Below the pieces are notes generated by a model. The model was not told where the DNA came from and did no database searches. It saw only the letters and a list, made by a program, of their open reading frames with translations. Positions 27,713 through 36,599 of a DNA stretch of 64,000 nucleotides are shown piece by piece; position 1 is the stretch's first letter; each line of letters begins with the position of its first letter. The DNA is from Bryobacterales bacterium F-183 (GTDB lineage: Bacteria > Acidobacteriota > Terriglobia > Bryobacterales > Bryobacteraceae). Location of the stretch: positions 2,728,001 to 2,792,000 of the forward strand of contig AP025252.1 of NCBI GenBank assembly GCA_016865505.2, given 5' to 3'. A program made the position numbers and the translations under genes.

Positions 27713-27811
27713 AATCCGATGCTAAAGTCCCATAGCAGGCTCTAGCATCCACCTTTCGTACTAGACCGGCCCAGAACTGTCGGGCCGTTTCCGCTATGAC
27801 AGAATGGTCAC

Positions 27812-28135
27812 GTGAAACGTTACGGCATGGTCTTAAAAGTCCGCCCGGAACACGAGGCGGAGTACCGCAGATACCACGACGCTGTCTGGCCTGAAGTACT
27901 CGAAATCATTAAAGACGCCAACATTCGCAACTACACCATCTTTCTGCGAAACGGCACGCTCTTCGGCTACTACGAATACGTCGGCACCGATTGGGCCAAG
28001 GACATGGAAACCCTCGGCCAGCAGCCCAAGATGCGCGAATGGTGGGACATCATGGAACCCATGCAGGAGCCGCTCGAAGACCGCAAACCCGGCGAATGGT
28101 GGTCCTTCATGGAAGAGGTTTTCCACACCCCCTGA
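27812..28135 (+). CDS. rhaM: L-rhamnose mutarotase
   Basis: RhaM interconverts the alpha and beta anomers of L-rhamnose. The 107 residues match the ~104-residue family: MKRYGMVLKVRPE at the start, the active-site YHDAVWPEVL with its histidine, an FLRNGTLFGYYEY strand, and the tryptophan-rich end REWWDIMEPMQ. It starts with GTG. Its stop overlaps the next ATG (TGATG), coupling it to a sulfatase gene. No rhamnose isomerase, kinase or aldolase is nearby, so the link to rhamnose use rests on this gene alone. A GC hairpin with TTT (27767-27787) lies upstream. Confidence 0.93.
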   Translation: MKRYGMVLKVRPEHEAEYRRYHDAVWPEVLEIIKDANIRNYTIFLRNGTLFGYYEYVGTDWAKDMETLGQQPKMREWWDIMEPMQEPLEDRKPGEWWSFMEEVFHTP

Positions 28136-29766
28136 TGAGAAAGACGATGACGCGGCGCGAACTCCTGGCCCTGGCCCCCGCTGTGCTGGCCACCGCAGCC
28201 CCCAACAAGAAACCCAACGTCATCCTCGTCATTAGCGATGACCAGGGTTACGGCGACATCTCTCTGCACGGCAACAAGCTGCTCCAAACTCCCAACATGG
28301 ATCGCGTCGCACGCGAAGGTGTCCGTTACGACAACTTCCACGTCAACCCGGTCTGTTCGCCCACCCGCGCCAGTTTGATGACGGGCCGTCATTACTACCG
28401 CACGGGCGTCGTCGACACCTACCTCGGCCGCTCTATGATGTGGGCCGACGAGGTCACGCTGCCGGAAGTACTTCGCAAAGCCGGCTATCGTACCGGCCAC
28501 TTCGGCAAATGGCACCTTGGCGACCACTACCCGCTCCGCCCCATGGAACAAGGCTTTGAGGTCTCCGTCTCGCACCACGGCGGAGGCATCGGCCAACCCT
28601 CCGACATCCCCGGTGGCGACCATTACTTCGACGCCACTCTCTACCGCAACGGCGTCAAGTTCAAGAGCAAAGGCTATTGCACCGACGTCTTCTTCGACGA
28701 AGCCCTGGACTTCATCGGCAAGAACAAAGACAAGCCCTTCTTCGTCTACCTCCCCACCAACGCTCCGCACGACCCCTTAGAAGTCGACCCCAAGTTCGTC
28801 GAACCCTTCCAAGGCAAAGTCGACGACCGTTCGGCGAAGGTCTACGGCATGGTGGCGAACCTTGACCAGAACCTCGGCCGCTTGATCGCCAAGCTCGACG
28901 AACTCAAAATTGCCGACAACACCATCCTGATTTTCATGACCGATAACGGTCCCCAATGGGCCCGCTACAACGCCGGCATGCGTGGCCTCAAGGGCACCGT
29001 CTATGAAGGTGGCATCCGCGTACCGTTCTTCGTCCGCTGGCCCGCCAAGATCAAGCCCGGTCAGGTGGACACTCGCCTCGCCGCCCACATCGACTTCTTC
29101 CCCACGATCGTCAATGCCTGTGGCGTACCCTTACCCAAAGGCGTCAAGCTCGACGGTCGCGACATCATGGGCAACGACCGTTCGGACCGTACCATCTGCA
29201 TCCAATGGCACCGGGGCGACCGTGGACGCGCGTTCCAGAACTGCTGCGCCATCAACTCGCAGTACAAGCTGGTAAACGGCAAGGAACTCTACGACCTCAA
29301 GGCCGATCCCGCCGAGGCAACCGACATCGCGGCGCAACATCCGGAAATCGTGGCCAAAATGCGCAAGGAATACGAAGACTGGTTCCGCGACGTCGAAGGC
29401 ACCCGCAACTTCAAACTGCCCTACATCTGGCTTGGCGATCCGCACGAAAGTACGGTTCTGCTCAGCCGTCAGGATTGGCGAGGACCTCAAGCCGGCTGGG
29501 GCCCCAACGACATCGGCTATTGGGATGTCGACGTCCGCAACCCCGGACGGTACGAACTCAATGTCTTGTTCGGACGCGCTGCAGAAGCGGGCGAAACCCT
29601 GCAAGCCTCGCTCAACGGCGTCGCGGCAACGGTCAAGCTCGATGCCGGAGCCAAGTCGGCAAAGGTCGTCTTCGATAAGCCGATCCCCAAAGGAGAAGGC
29701 CGCCTCGAAGCGTCACTCGCCCCCAAAGGTGGCGTTACGTACGTGGAAGTCTCGCGGAAACGATAG
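28135..29766 (+). CDS. Exported type I sulfatase with C-terminal extra domain
   Basis: This is a sulfatase of 543 residues with a Tat-like leader (MTRRELLALAPAVLATAA). The metal site VISDDQGYGD, the canonical formylglycine motif CSPTRASLMTGR from Cys74, GKWHLGD and FMTDNGPQW are all present. About 110 residues after the sulfatase fold (from STVLLSRQDW) form a beta-rich domain that may be carbohydrate-binding. I use the ATG at 28135 that overlaps the rhaM stop; one at 28147 is also possible. Coupling to a rhamnose mutarotase suggests a sulfated, rhamnose-containing glycan as substrate. The 3' end overlaps tmk tail to tail by 32 bases. Confidence 0.93.
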   Translation: MRKTMTRRELLALAPAVLATAAPNKKPNVILVISDDQGYGDISLHGNKLLQTPNMDRVAREGVRYDNFHVNPVCSPTRASLMTGRHYYRTGVVDTYLGRSMMWADEVTLPEVLRKAGYRTGHFGKWHLGDHYPLRPMEQGFEVSVSHHGGGIGQPSDIPGGDHYFDATLYRNGVKFKSKGYCTDVFFDEALDFIGKNKDKPFFVYLPTNAPHDPLEVDPKFVEPFQGKVDDRSAKVYGMVANLDQNLGRLIAKLDELKIADNTILIFMTDNGPQWARYNAGMRGLKGTVYEGGIRVPFFVRWPAKIKPGQVDTRLAAHIDFFPTIVNACGVPLPKGVKLDGRDIMGNDRSDRTICIQWHRGDRGRAFQNCCAINSQYKLVNGKELYDLKADPAEATDIAAQHPEIVAKMRKEYEDWFRDVEGTRNFKLPYIWLGDPHESTVLLSRQDWRGPQAGWGPNDIGYWDVDVRNPGRYELNVLFGRAAEAGETLQASLNGVAATVKLDAGAKSAKVVFDKPIPKGEGRLEASLAPKGGVTYVEVSRKR

Positions 29767-30385
29767 CCCAGATCGCATCCGCAACCGCATCGATCGAAGG
29801 GGAACCGTCAACTAGCTTGAAACGCTCCGGTTCCTCTTCGGCGATCCTGTGGTACGCCGCGCGAGCCTTTTTATAAAACTCCACGGCCTCTTCATCCAAC
29901 CGCGTATCCGTAGCGCCCGTGTCGCGATTCCGGCTATGCGCGCGATGCAGGCCCTCTTCGACGTCGATATCCACGCAAATCGTCAGATCCGGCACCAGAC
30001 CCCGGCACGCGATGCGATCCGTCTCGAGCACAATCTCGGACCCCAACCCGCGCCCCGCACCCTGATACGCCAACGAAGAATCGGTAAACCGGTCGGACAC
30101 CACAATGCGCCCAGCACTCAGCGCCGGAAGAATCCACTGGTCCACATTCTGCGCCCGCGCCGCGAACATCAGCAGCAACTCCGCCGTAGGACTCAACTCG
30201 CTATTCGCCGGATCCAGCAAAATCCCGCGTACCTTCAGCCCAATCGGACTCCCGCCCGGTTCCTGGCTCTCGAGTACGTCATGACCCTCAGCCCGCAGCC
30301 TCTCCACGAGCAACCGCATCTGTGTGGACTTCCCGCTGCCTTCATTGCCTTCAAACGTAATGAAGACGCCGCGACCCTTAGTCAT
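29735..30385 (-). CDS. tmk: Thymidylate kinase
   Basis: Tmk phosphorylates dTMP to dTDP in DNA precursor synthesis. From the ATG at 30385 it has 216 residues. The P-loop is FEGNEGSGKST, the DR(Y/F) motif is VVSDRFTDSSLAYQG, and the LID region follows RAHSRNRDTGATDTRLD. An in-frame TTG at 30391 is less likely. It overlaps the uracil-DNA glycosylase gene by eight bases and is the last gene of the housekeeping operon beginning at yicC. Its 3' end overlaps the convergent sulfatase. Confidence 0.96.
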   Translation of the reverse strand: MTKGRGVFITFEGNEGSGKSTQMRLLVERLRAEGHDVLESQEPGGSPIGLKVRGILLDPANSELSPTAELLLMFAARAQNVDQWILPALSAGRIVVSDRFTDSSLAYQGAGRGLGSEIVLETDRIACRGLVPDLTICVDIDVEEGLHRAHSRNRDTGATDTRLDEEAVEFYKKARAAYHRIAEEEPERFKLVDGSPSIDAVADAIWAIVSARLPRT

Positions 30386-31169
30386 ATACAAAGTGCAGGA
30401 CCTTCTTCAGGTCCTCCCATGCCTCGCGCTTTGCGTTCTGGTTGTACGGCCGCAGCAGGTACGACGGATGATACGTCACCATCACCGGAATATCGCGCCA
30501 CTTCTGCCAGTTCCCCCGCAGCTTCGTTACGCCTTCCTTGGTCCCCAACACGGCCTTCGCAGCCGTCGATCCCAACGCACAAATCGCTTTGGGCTTGATC
30601 ACCATCAGTTGCCGGAACAGATACTGCCCGCAGATCTCCATTTCATCCGGCAGCGGCGTACGATTCTCCGGCGGACGGCACTTCACCACGTTGCAGATGT
30701 ACACATCCGGACGCTTGATCGCGATGCCTTCCTTCGATGCCGTGCCCTCAATCATCTGCGTCAGCAGTTGACCCGCGCGGCCCACAAACGGCAATCCCTG
30801 CGCATCTTCATCCGCCCCGGGACCTTCACCCACAAACACCAGCTTGGCGTTCTCATTGCCGGACCCGAACACGATCTTGTTCCGCTGTTCGCACAGCCGG
30901 CACCGTTTGCAATCGGGCCCAATGTCCTTGCGGATGGCGTCGAGCGTATCGTTCTCAGGTTCAAGCGGGGGAAGGGTAATGAGGCTTTCCACAATAGGAG
31001 GAGGTTGAACAATCGCAGGAGGCGTAACAACAGGAACGGGCGGCGCAGCAACAGCAACAGGCGCGACAGCGGCAACTGCAGGCACAACCGCTGTACGCCG
31101 GTACAGCTCTTTAATTCCCAGGTCTTTGTAAAACTCTAAGTACTGCCGTACCGCGTCAGGATGGCTCAT
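30378..31169 (-). CDS. Family 4 (Fe-S) uracil-DNA glycosylase with Pro/Ala linker
   Basis: This enzyme removes uracil from DNA and carries a 4Fe-4S cluster. Cluster cysteines are CKRC (first pair) and later ones in YICNVVKCRPPENR and MEICGQYL. The active-site motif is VGEGPGADEDAQGLPFVGRAG and the late motif TYHPSYLLR. Residues about 25-75 form a Val/Pro/Ala-rich linker not needed for the fold, preceded by a short helical segment (AVRQYLEFYKDLGIKELYR). Length is 263 residues. It overlaps coaBC by four bases (ATGA) upstream and tmk downstream, inside a nucleotide-metabolism operon. Confidence 0.94.
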   Translation of the reverse strand: MSHPDAVRQYLEFYKDLGIKELYRRTAVVPAVAAVAPVAVAAPPVPVVTPPAIVQPPPIVESLITLPPLEPENDTLDAIRKDIGPDCKRCRLCEQRNKIVFGSGNENAKLVFVGEGPGADEDAQGLPFVGRAGQLLTQMIEGTASKEGIAIKRPDVYICNVVKCRPPENRTPLPDEMEICGQYLFRQLMVIKPKAICALGSTAAKAVLGTKEGVTKLRGNWQKWRDIPVMVTYHPSYLLRPYNQNAKREAWEDLKKVLHFVYD

Positions 31170-32377
31170 TGCACAGCCGCCAACCGCAGCTTCGTGATCT
31201 GATCCAGAATCCGGTCCGCAATCTCACGCTTCGGCGCCACCGCCACCTGCTCCACCTCGCCGCTCCGCAAGACCAAAGTCACGGCGTTGTTGTCGGACTC
31301 AAACCCGATGCCGCGCTCCGACACAAGGTTGCCCACCACCATGTCGCAGTTCTTCACTTCCATCTTCCGCCGCGCCTCGGCCACCATATTCTGCGTTTCC
31401 GCCGCGAACCCGATCAGTATCCGATCGCCCTTAAGACGCCCGCACTCCGCCAGAATATCCGGCGTGGGATCGAGATCAATCGACACCTTCGCCGCCGTCT
31501 TCTTCACCTTCTGCTCCGGCACCTTGGCGACATGGTAATCCGCCACCGCCGCACTCTTGATGATGATCGACGCTTCCGGCAACCGCCCGATAATCGCATC
31601 GCGCATCTCTAGCGCCGTCCGTACCCGAACCACTTCCACCCCCGCAGGCGCAGTCAGATTCACAGGACCGGACACCAGAATCACCCGCGCACCACGATCC
31701 CGCGCCGCCTCCGCCAGCGCGTACCCCATCTTCCCGGAAGAACGGTTGGAAATGTACCGCACCGGATCCAGTGGCTCCTGCGTAGGCCCGGCGCTAATCA
31801 GCACAGTCTCGCCCGAAAGATCCTCGCGCTGCTGCAACGCGCGAACCGCAACCTCGGCAATATGCTTCGGCTCCGCCAGGCGTCCTGGACCCGTCATACC
31901 GCAAGCCAGATACCCGGCTTCCGGTTCCACAATGATGTGCCCACGCGCGCGCAACGTCGCAAGATTGGCTTGCACCGCGGCGTGATTCCACATGTTCACG
32001 TTCATCGCAGGCGCCAGAACAATCTTGCCGGTAAAGGCCAAGTAGGTTGTCGAAAGAAAGTCGTCAGCCAGCCCGTGTGCGAACTTCGCCAGCAGGTCCG
32101 CCGTACAAGGCGCTACCAGCAATAGTTCGTTATCGCGAGCCGCGCGAATATGCTCAATCGCGCTCGACAGTGTGTCTTGATCGGAGGAACCGGAGGCAAA
32201 CAGATCCGTGATGACCTTGTTGCCAGTGAGAGAGGCGAATGTCAGCGGCTGGATGAACTCGCGCGCCGATCGCGTCATGACGGTCTCCACCGTCGCGCCG
32301 CGCTCCATCAGCGCACGAGCGAGCTCTGCGGCCTTGTATGCCGCGATCCCTCCGCCAACACCCAGCAGAATCCGCAT
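31166..32377 (-). CDS. coaBC: Phosphopantothenoylcysteine decarboxylase/synthetase
   Basis: This bifunctional enzyme makes 4'-phosphopantetheine for coenzyme A: the C-terminal half ligates cysteine and the N-terminal flavoprotein half decarboxylates. Length is 403 residues. The FMN-binding start is GVGGGIAAYKAAELA, and the PAMN motif lies in LAPAMNVNMW. In the second half, SAGPTQEPLDPVRYISNRSSGKMG is the CoaB nucleotide site, followed by KSAAVADY and the lysine-rich KVKK. It starts at ATG 32377, 18 bases after rpoZ, and ends overlapping the glycosylase gene. Confidence 0.97.
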   Translation of the reverse strand: MRILLGVGGGIAAYKAAELARALMERGATVETVMTRSAREFIQPLTFASLTGNKVITDLFASGSSDQDTLSSAIEHIRAARDNELLLVAPCTADLLAKFAHGLADDFLSTTYLAFTGKIVLAPAMNVNMWNHAAVQANLATLRARGHIIVEPEAGYLACGMTGPGRLAEPKHIAEVAVRALQQREDLSGETVLISAGPTQEPLDPVRYISNRSSGKMGYALAEAARDRGARVILVSGPVNLTAPAGVEVVRVRTALEMRDAIIGRLPEASIIIKSAAVADYHVAKVPEQKVKKTAAKVSIDLDPTPDILAECGRLKGDRILIGFAAETQNMVAEARRKMEVKNCDMVVGNLVSERGIGFESDNNAVTLVLRSGEVEQVAVAPKREIADRILDQITKLRLAAVQ

Positions 32378-32395
32378 GGGGAAAGAACTACGGCT

Positions 32396-32638
32396 TTAGT
32401 CTTCGGTATCGTCCACCAGCGCGCGGCGCTGCGGATCGTCGTACTTCACCAACCCACGGCGGGTTTCTTCCATCGCCGCGACGGTCGGCTTCTTCGACGT
32501 GGTTGGCAGGAACGAGCGGGCACCACCCTGCAGCTGGCGGGCGCGCTTAGCGGCCACGATGATGTACCGGTAGGAACTCGCTTCCGGATCGTCCGGAATA
32601 ATGAAGTTCGCGTTGCTGCGCAGATGTTTTTCGGTCAT
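32396..32638 (-). CDS. rpoZ: RNA polymerase omega subunit
   Basis: RpoZ assists assembly of RNA polymerase. The 80 residues contain the family core SSYRYIIVAAKRARQL, here followed by an acidobacterial-type LQGGARSFLP insert and a C-terminal KPTVAAMEETRRGLVKY segment like that of other omega subunits. The gene lies 13 bases after gmk and 18 before coaBC, the gmk-rpoZ-coaBC order common in bacteria, which strengthens the call despite the short length. Confidence 0.93.
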   Translation of the reverse strand: MTEKHLRSNANFIIPDDPEASSYRYIIVAAKRARQLQGGARSFLPTTSKKPTVAAMEETRRGLVKYDDPQRRALVDDTED

Positions 32639-32651
32639 GTTGTGTACTTCT

Positions 32652-33269
32652 CTAACCTTTCTCGAAACCTGCGAGAATCGGCCGGATCTGATCTTCCACC
32701 CGGATGCGCTTTACGCGCTCGGCCCGGACAATCGACACCAGCGTCGATACGGAGTCCGCAATCTCATGATTCACCAGTACATAGTCGTACCGGTTGTAGT
32801 TGCGGATTTCATCGGCAGCCTTCAAAAGCCGCCGCCGTACCACTTCCTCGGAATCTTCACCGCGCGAACGCAGCCGCCGTTCCAAAATCTCTCGCGATGG
32901 CGCGAGTACGAAAATCGAGACGGCGTCCGGGATTCTCTCTTTCAATTGTGCCGCACCCTGGACATCGATGTCGAGCAGCAGGTCCTTGCCCTCCCGCTCG
33001 GCAAACTCGATTTCGCTCTGGTGCGTACCGTAATAGTTCCCAAAAACCTCGGCATGCTCCAGAAACTCACGCGCCGCGATCCGCTCCTCAAACGCCTCGC
33101 GAGACACAAAATAATAGTTCTCGCCGTGCTTTTCCTTGCCGCGCAACTGTCGCGTCGTATACGAAATCGAAAAACGCAGCCTCTTGTCGATCTCCATCAA
33201 ACCGTTGACGAGCGTCGACTTCCCCGACCCCGACGGTGCAGAGATGATAAAAACGCAGGGTTTGCTCAT
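32652..33269 (-). CDS. gmk: Guanylate kinase
   Basis: Gmk phosphorylates GMP to GDP. The 205-residue protein has the P-loop SAPSGSGKST at residues 10-19, the GMP-binding segment SYTTRQLRGKEKHGENYYFVS and LLDIDVQGAAQLK. It overlaps the yicC stop by four bases (ATGA), so translation is probably coupled, and precedes rpoZ. Confidence 0.98.
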   Translation of the reverse strand: MSKPCVFIISAPSGSGKSTLVNGLMEIDKRLRFSISYTTRQLRGKEKHGENYYFVSREAFEERIAAREFLEHAEVFGNYYGTHQSEIEFAEREGKDLLLDIDVQGAAQLKERIPDAVSIFVLAPSREILERRLRSRGEDSEEVVRRRLLKAADEIRNYNRYDYVLVNHEIADSVSTLVSIVRAERVKRIRVEDQIRPILAGFEKG

Positions 33270-34174
33270 TCCAGATTCAGGGCCTGCTCGCGGATCTTCT
33301 CGATCTCGCTCTTGATCGCGATGCCGTGCGCGGTGATGTCCAACCCAATGCCGCCCGCTCCGTTGGTTTTCGAAAGAATCGTATTCGTCTCGCGATTCAT
33401 TTCCTGCAGCAAAAAGTCGATCTTCTTGCCCATCTCGCCGCCCGCCTTCAAAATGGTGTCCAACTCGCCGCTATGGATGCCCAGCCGCGTCACTTCCTCG
33501 CTCACGTCAGACCGATCGGCCAGCATCGCCGCCTCTTGCGCCAACCGCTGCGGTTCCATCACCGCCGCGCCGCGCAGCAACTCGCTCAACCGCTCCTCTA
33601 ATCGCGCCTTATAAACACCCACGGCCTGCACCCGCAGCTCCGCCACCTTCGACGCCCGCTCGCGGATGTTGCCGTTATGAGCAATCATCGCCGCCACCAG
33701 TTCCGCACCTTCGCGCCGCCGGAACGTCGTCAGTACTTCCAACGCCTCTTCCAAGCCAGACAGAATCGCCTGCTCATCCTCGGCGGGCAACTCCCGCTCG
33801 GCTCCCGCGGCCGAAATCATCCCCGGCAACCGCAACGCCGCGGCCAGATCCACCTCTGCCGGAACTCCCGCGATCCCCGCGGCCTCCTGCAGCGACGCCA
33901 GGTAGGACTCAAACAGCGGCTTATTCAGCGCCGCCGCCTCCCCCTGCGTACCTTTCACGATCCCGATCCGTACCTCGACATGCCCGCGCGTCAACCGCTT
34001 TTTGATCGCCGTGCGAACTTCGTTCTCCACAGACAGATCAATCGACGTATGCAGATGGATGTCTAAGCCTCGATGATTGACGCTCTTGACGCTCACCAGC
34101 ACCTCGCCGCCATTCGAGGCCGGACGGCGTACCCGGGCGTATCCGGTCATGCTTTGCGGGGGGGCTGCGGACAT
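33266..34174 (-). CDS. yicC: YicC-family endoribonuclease
   Basis: YicC proteins are endoribonucleases; E. coli YicC takes part in small-RNA decay. The 302-residue protein starts SMTGYARVRR, the family hallmark, continues VSVKSVNHRGLDIHLH, and ends in the DUF1732 region KIDFLLQEMNRETNTILSKTN. It is the first gene of the operon that continues into gmk, rpoZ, coaBC, a glycosylase and tmk. The yicC-gmk-rpoZ order is widely conserved. A 48-base divergent gap separates it from a lipoprotein gene. Confidence 0.96.
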   Translation of the reverse strand: MSAAPPQSMTGYARVRRPASNGGEVLVSVKSVNHRGLDIHLHTSIDLSVENEVRTAIKKRLTRGHVEVRIGIVKGTQGEAAALNKPLFESYLASLQEAAGIAGVPAEVDLAAALRLPGMISAAGAERELPAEDEQAILSGLEEALEVLTTFRRREGAELVAAMIAHNGNIRERASKVAELRVQAVGVYKARLEERLSELLRGAAVMEPQRLAQEAAMLADRSDVSEEVTRLGIHSGELDTILKAGGEMGKKIDFLLQEMNRETNTILSKTNGAGGIGLDITAHGIAIKSEIEKIREQALNLE

Positions 34175-34222
34175 GGGATTGTTCCCGTAATTCTACCGCA
34201 CACCCGGTTGTTACCATCAGGC

Positions 34223-34822
34223 ATGCGTACGCACTTGGTGGTACTCAGCAGCGTTTTTCTCTGGTCCTGCGGAACCCCGGCGGAAAAGTCCGTCCCCAGC
34301 CCCGACAAAGCGGATACCAGCGTCAAGCCACCGGTCATCACGCAGTTCTACTCGGACCCCAGCGTTACCCACGCCGGAGCAGGACCCGTCAACCTCTGCT
34401 ACGGCACCGAGTCCGCCACCGAAGTCACCCTCGATCCCCCGGTCGAGCGCCTCTGGCCGGCTATGACACGCTGCTTCGGCGTCAAGCCATCCGCCACCAC
34501 CACCTACACCCTCACCGCACGCAACGCCGCCGGAACCTCGGTCTCGCAAAAGACCATGGTCCAGGTCGGCCCGCCCTCCGCCAAGATCGTCGAAGTCAGC
34601 GTGGAGTCTCTCGAAATTCCCAAAGGTTCGCCGTTCAACTTCTGCGTACGCGCCGTCAACGTCGTTAAGTGGGAAATCTCCGGCGGTGGCTGGATCAAAG
34701 GCCCTGACTCGCACGGTGGCTGCGCCTCCGACATTCCGCAAGCCACCACCACCTACACCATCAAGGCCATCGGAGGCCTCGGCGAGGTGGACTCCGAACG
34801 CGTTACGGTCAAGGTCAAATAG
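34223..34822 (+). CDS. Putative lipoprotein with Ig-like repeats
   Basis: No named family recognised. From the ATG at 34223 it has 199 residues and a lipoprotein signal (RTHLVVLSSVFLWSC) with Cys16 as the probable lipidated residue. Two beta-rich units follow: PVITQFYSDPSVTHAGAGPV to TYTLTARNAAGTSV, and VEVSVESLEIPKGSPF to TYTIKAIGGLGEVDS. Their TTTYTLTA/TTTYTIKA ends look like bacterial Ig-like domains. Longer upstream starts overlap the divergent yicC gene. It is convergent with the PrsW gene, three bases away. Confidence 0.78.
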   Translation: MRTHLVVLSSVFLWSCGTPAEKSVPSPDKADTSVKPPVITQFYSDPSVTHAGAGPVNLCYGTESATEVTLDPPVERLWPAMTRCFGVKPSATTTYTLTARNAAGTSVSQKTMVQVGPPSAKIVEVSVESLEIPKGSPFNFCVRAVNVVKWEISGGGWIKGPDSHGGCASDIPQATTTYTIKAIGGLGEVDSERVTVKVK

Positions 34823-34825
34823 CCG

Positions 34826-36553
34826 CTACCGCGTCGCGTAACTCGGCGCCAGATGCCGTCCCGTCACAGCCGAAATCACAGACTGTGTCTTCGACAGCTC
34901 TTCCTTCACCTGCTCCAACTGCGCCGCGCGAACCTGCTTCAGCCCCTGCTGCACGATGCCGAACACAACGTACCATCCGACCACGCCCAACAGCAGGTGC
35001 TTAATCCAAAATCGCGATGGAATGAACTGCGCATTCCAGATCATGTGCAGCACCATCGGAATCATGAAGGCCTTTAGAAACTTGGGGTCAAACAGCATCG
35101 CCGGTTGAAATGGTTTATCGCCCTTCACCCGCCACAACGCACCCGCCGCAATCGCCGTCCAGGCAACGTGGCAGAACGGACTCAACAGTCCCCGTAGCAC
35201 GATGTTGCTCGTCATCTCGCCGCCCGCGTACGCCAATAGATTCGCCCCACGGAACGACGCACGGCCGGACACCACAGCCATCACCGGCTCCAGAAACGAG
35301 TTGAACGCATAGCCCGCGCTCTCAAAAATCGCGAACCCTGCGCCCACCGACGCGCCGAACAACAACCCATTCAGCACGTACTTGTACTTCATATTCCGCA
35401 CCACGATGATCACCGTGAGCAACTTCCCGATCTCCTCGACAATCCCCGCCGCCGGAGGCCCCAGAATCGCCGACAGGCTCGACACCTTAAAGCCCACCAG
35501 CGACAGGAACAGCGACACCACGCCGCCCGCGCACAACAGCCCCAGCGTGTAATGGAATGAGATGTTCCGCGGCGTATTCAGCTCAAAGAACAGAATCACC
35601 GTCGCCAGCGGAAACACCAGAGACCCCATCATCATCAGCCCCGGCAGCAGGTTCATGTTCGTAAACTGCTGCCAGGCCATCAGGAACCCGAAGTAGATCA
35701 GGCCCATAAAGATCAGCACGCGCATAAAGAACCACGGCTTCGGCCATCCCGTAACCGCGTTCTCAATCGGAGGCGTCGTCTTCGAAGTACCGCAGATGAA
35801 GTACTCGTCCACTTCCTCTTGCGACCGTTTCTTGAACACTTCCGAAAACATCTCGCCCAGGCTGAACCCTTCCAGTTTCTCGGTGGATGCCAGCGAATTC
35901 AGCCGGCTCCCCACGCTATCCAAAAGCCCGCCCAGCGTAAAGGACTGATTGCTAACCTGCCACGTCGACGCTCCCATCGTGAACGTCTGCCCCAGCATCA
36001 GCGCACCCTGGCTTGGCGTCATCCCGTTGATCTGGATCGACGCATTCGGACCCGTGCGGAAGTTCAGCATGTTGTTCGTCCACGACAACATCACGTGGTG
36101 ATCGGCCACCGCGGCATCATTCTGCCCGATCCCCGCCACACGGCCCAGCGTCACTTCCTGCGCGCTGACCACAAAAACCTTGCCGTTGTCAGGACCCGCA
36201 ATACACCGCAGCTGTACCGCGCCAATCGCCGTCGGCATCGGAGCGGCTTCCACCACCGGCTTCGCCTGCGGTTGGGGCTGCGGCTGCGGCGCACTCACAA
36301 TCGGACTCGCCAACGGCTGCTGCAGTACGGTTGTGGGAGGATGCTGCGGCGGCGCAACCGGCGCTGGTGCCGGAGCAGCGAGCATATCGGCAAACACCGC
36401 TTTCGCAGGTTGCCACTGCTGCCATCCCGCACCCGCCACCATCGTATCTGCCGGAATGCGGCTACTCCGAATCAGGTCCAGCAACTGCTGTTGCGACACA
36501 GGACCACGCGACTCGTTCCCATCCAGGTAGTACCATTGGCCGCCAGGATTCAT
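34826..36553 (-). CDS. GYF_2-FHA-PrsW membrane protease
   Basis: This 575-residue protein combines three domains. Residues about 5-55 form a GYF_2 domain (GQWYYLDGNESRGPVSQQQLLDLI). After a Pro/Gln linker, residues about 110-205 form an FHA-like phosphothreonine-binding fold (VTLGRVAGIGQND, then VADHHVML and a loop before INGMT). From about residue 270 there are eight or so membrane helices of the PrsW intramembrane protease family, with Glu373-Glu374 in GIVEEIGK, GAGFAIFES and LLSPFCHVAWTA. Bacillus PrsW cuts an anti-sigma factor; here the target is unknown. The cytoplasmic sensor domains suggest control by protein binding or phosphorylation. Confidence 0.87.
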   Translation of the reverse strand: MNPGGQWYYLDGNESRGPVSQQQLLDLIRSSRIPADTMVAGAGWQQWQPAKAVFADMLAAPAPAPVAPPQHPPTTVLQQPLASPIVSAPQPQPQPQAKPVVEAAPMPTAIGAVQLRCIAGPDNGKVFVVSAQEVTLGRVAGIGQNDAAVADHHVMLSWTNNMLNFRTGPNASIQINGMTPSQGALMLGQTFTMGASTWQVSNQSFTLGGLLDSVGSRLNSLASTEKLEGFSLGEMFSEVFKKRSQEEVDEYFICGTSKTTPPIENAVTGWPKPWFFMRVLIFMGLIYFGFLMAWQQFTNMNLLPGLMMMGSLVFPLATVILFFELNTPRNISFHYTLGLLCAGGVVSLFLSLVGFKVSSLSAILGPPAAGIVEEIGKLLTVIIVVRNMKYKYVLNGLLFGASVGAGFAIFESAGYAFNSFLEPVMAVVSGRASFRGANLLAYAGGEMTSNIVLRGLLSPFCHVAWTAIAAGALWRVKGDKPFQPAMLFDPKFLKAFMIPMVLHMIWNAQFIPSRFWIKHLLLGVVGWYVVFGIVQQGLKQVRAAQLEQVKEELSKTQSVISAVTGRHLAPSYATR

Positions 36554-36599
36554 AAGGTCCGCACCCTCCCCGAGCTTTCTACTTTAGCTCTATATACGT

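Noticed and set aside
27767-27787. GC hairpin with TTT before rhaM as a terminator of an upstream plus-strand gene
   Set aside because: No plus-strand gene ends upstream; the T-run is only three bases. It may be a leader structure or chance.
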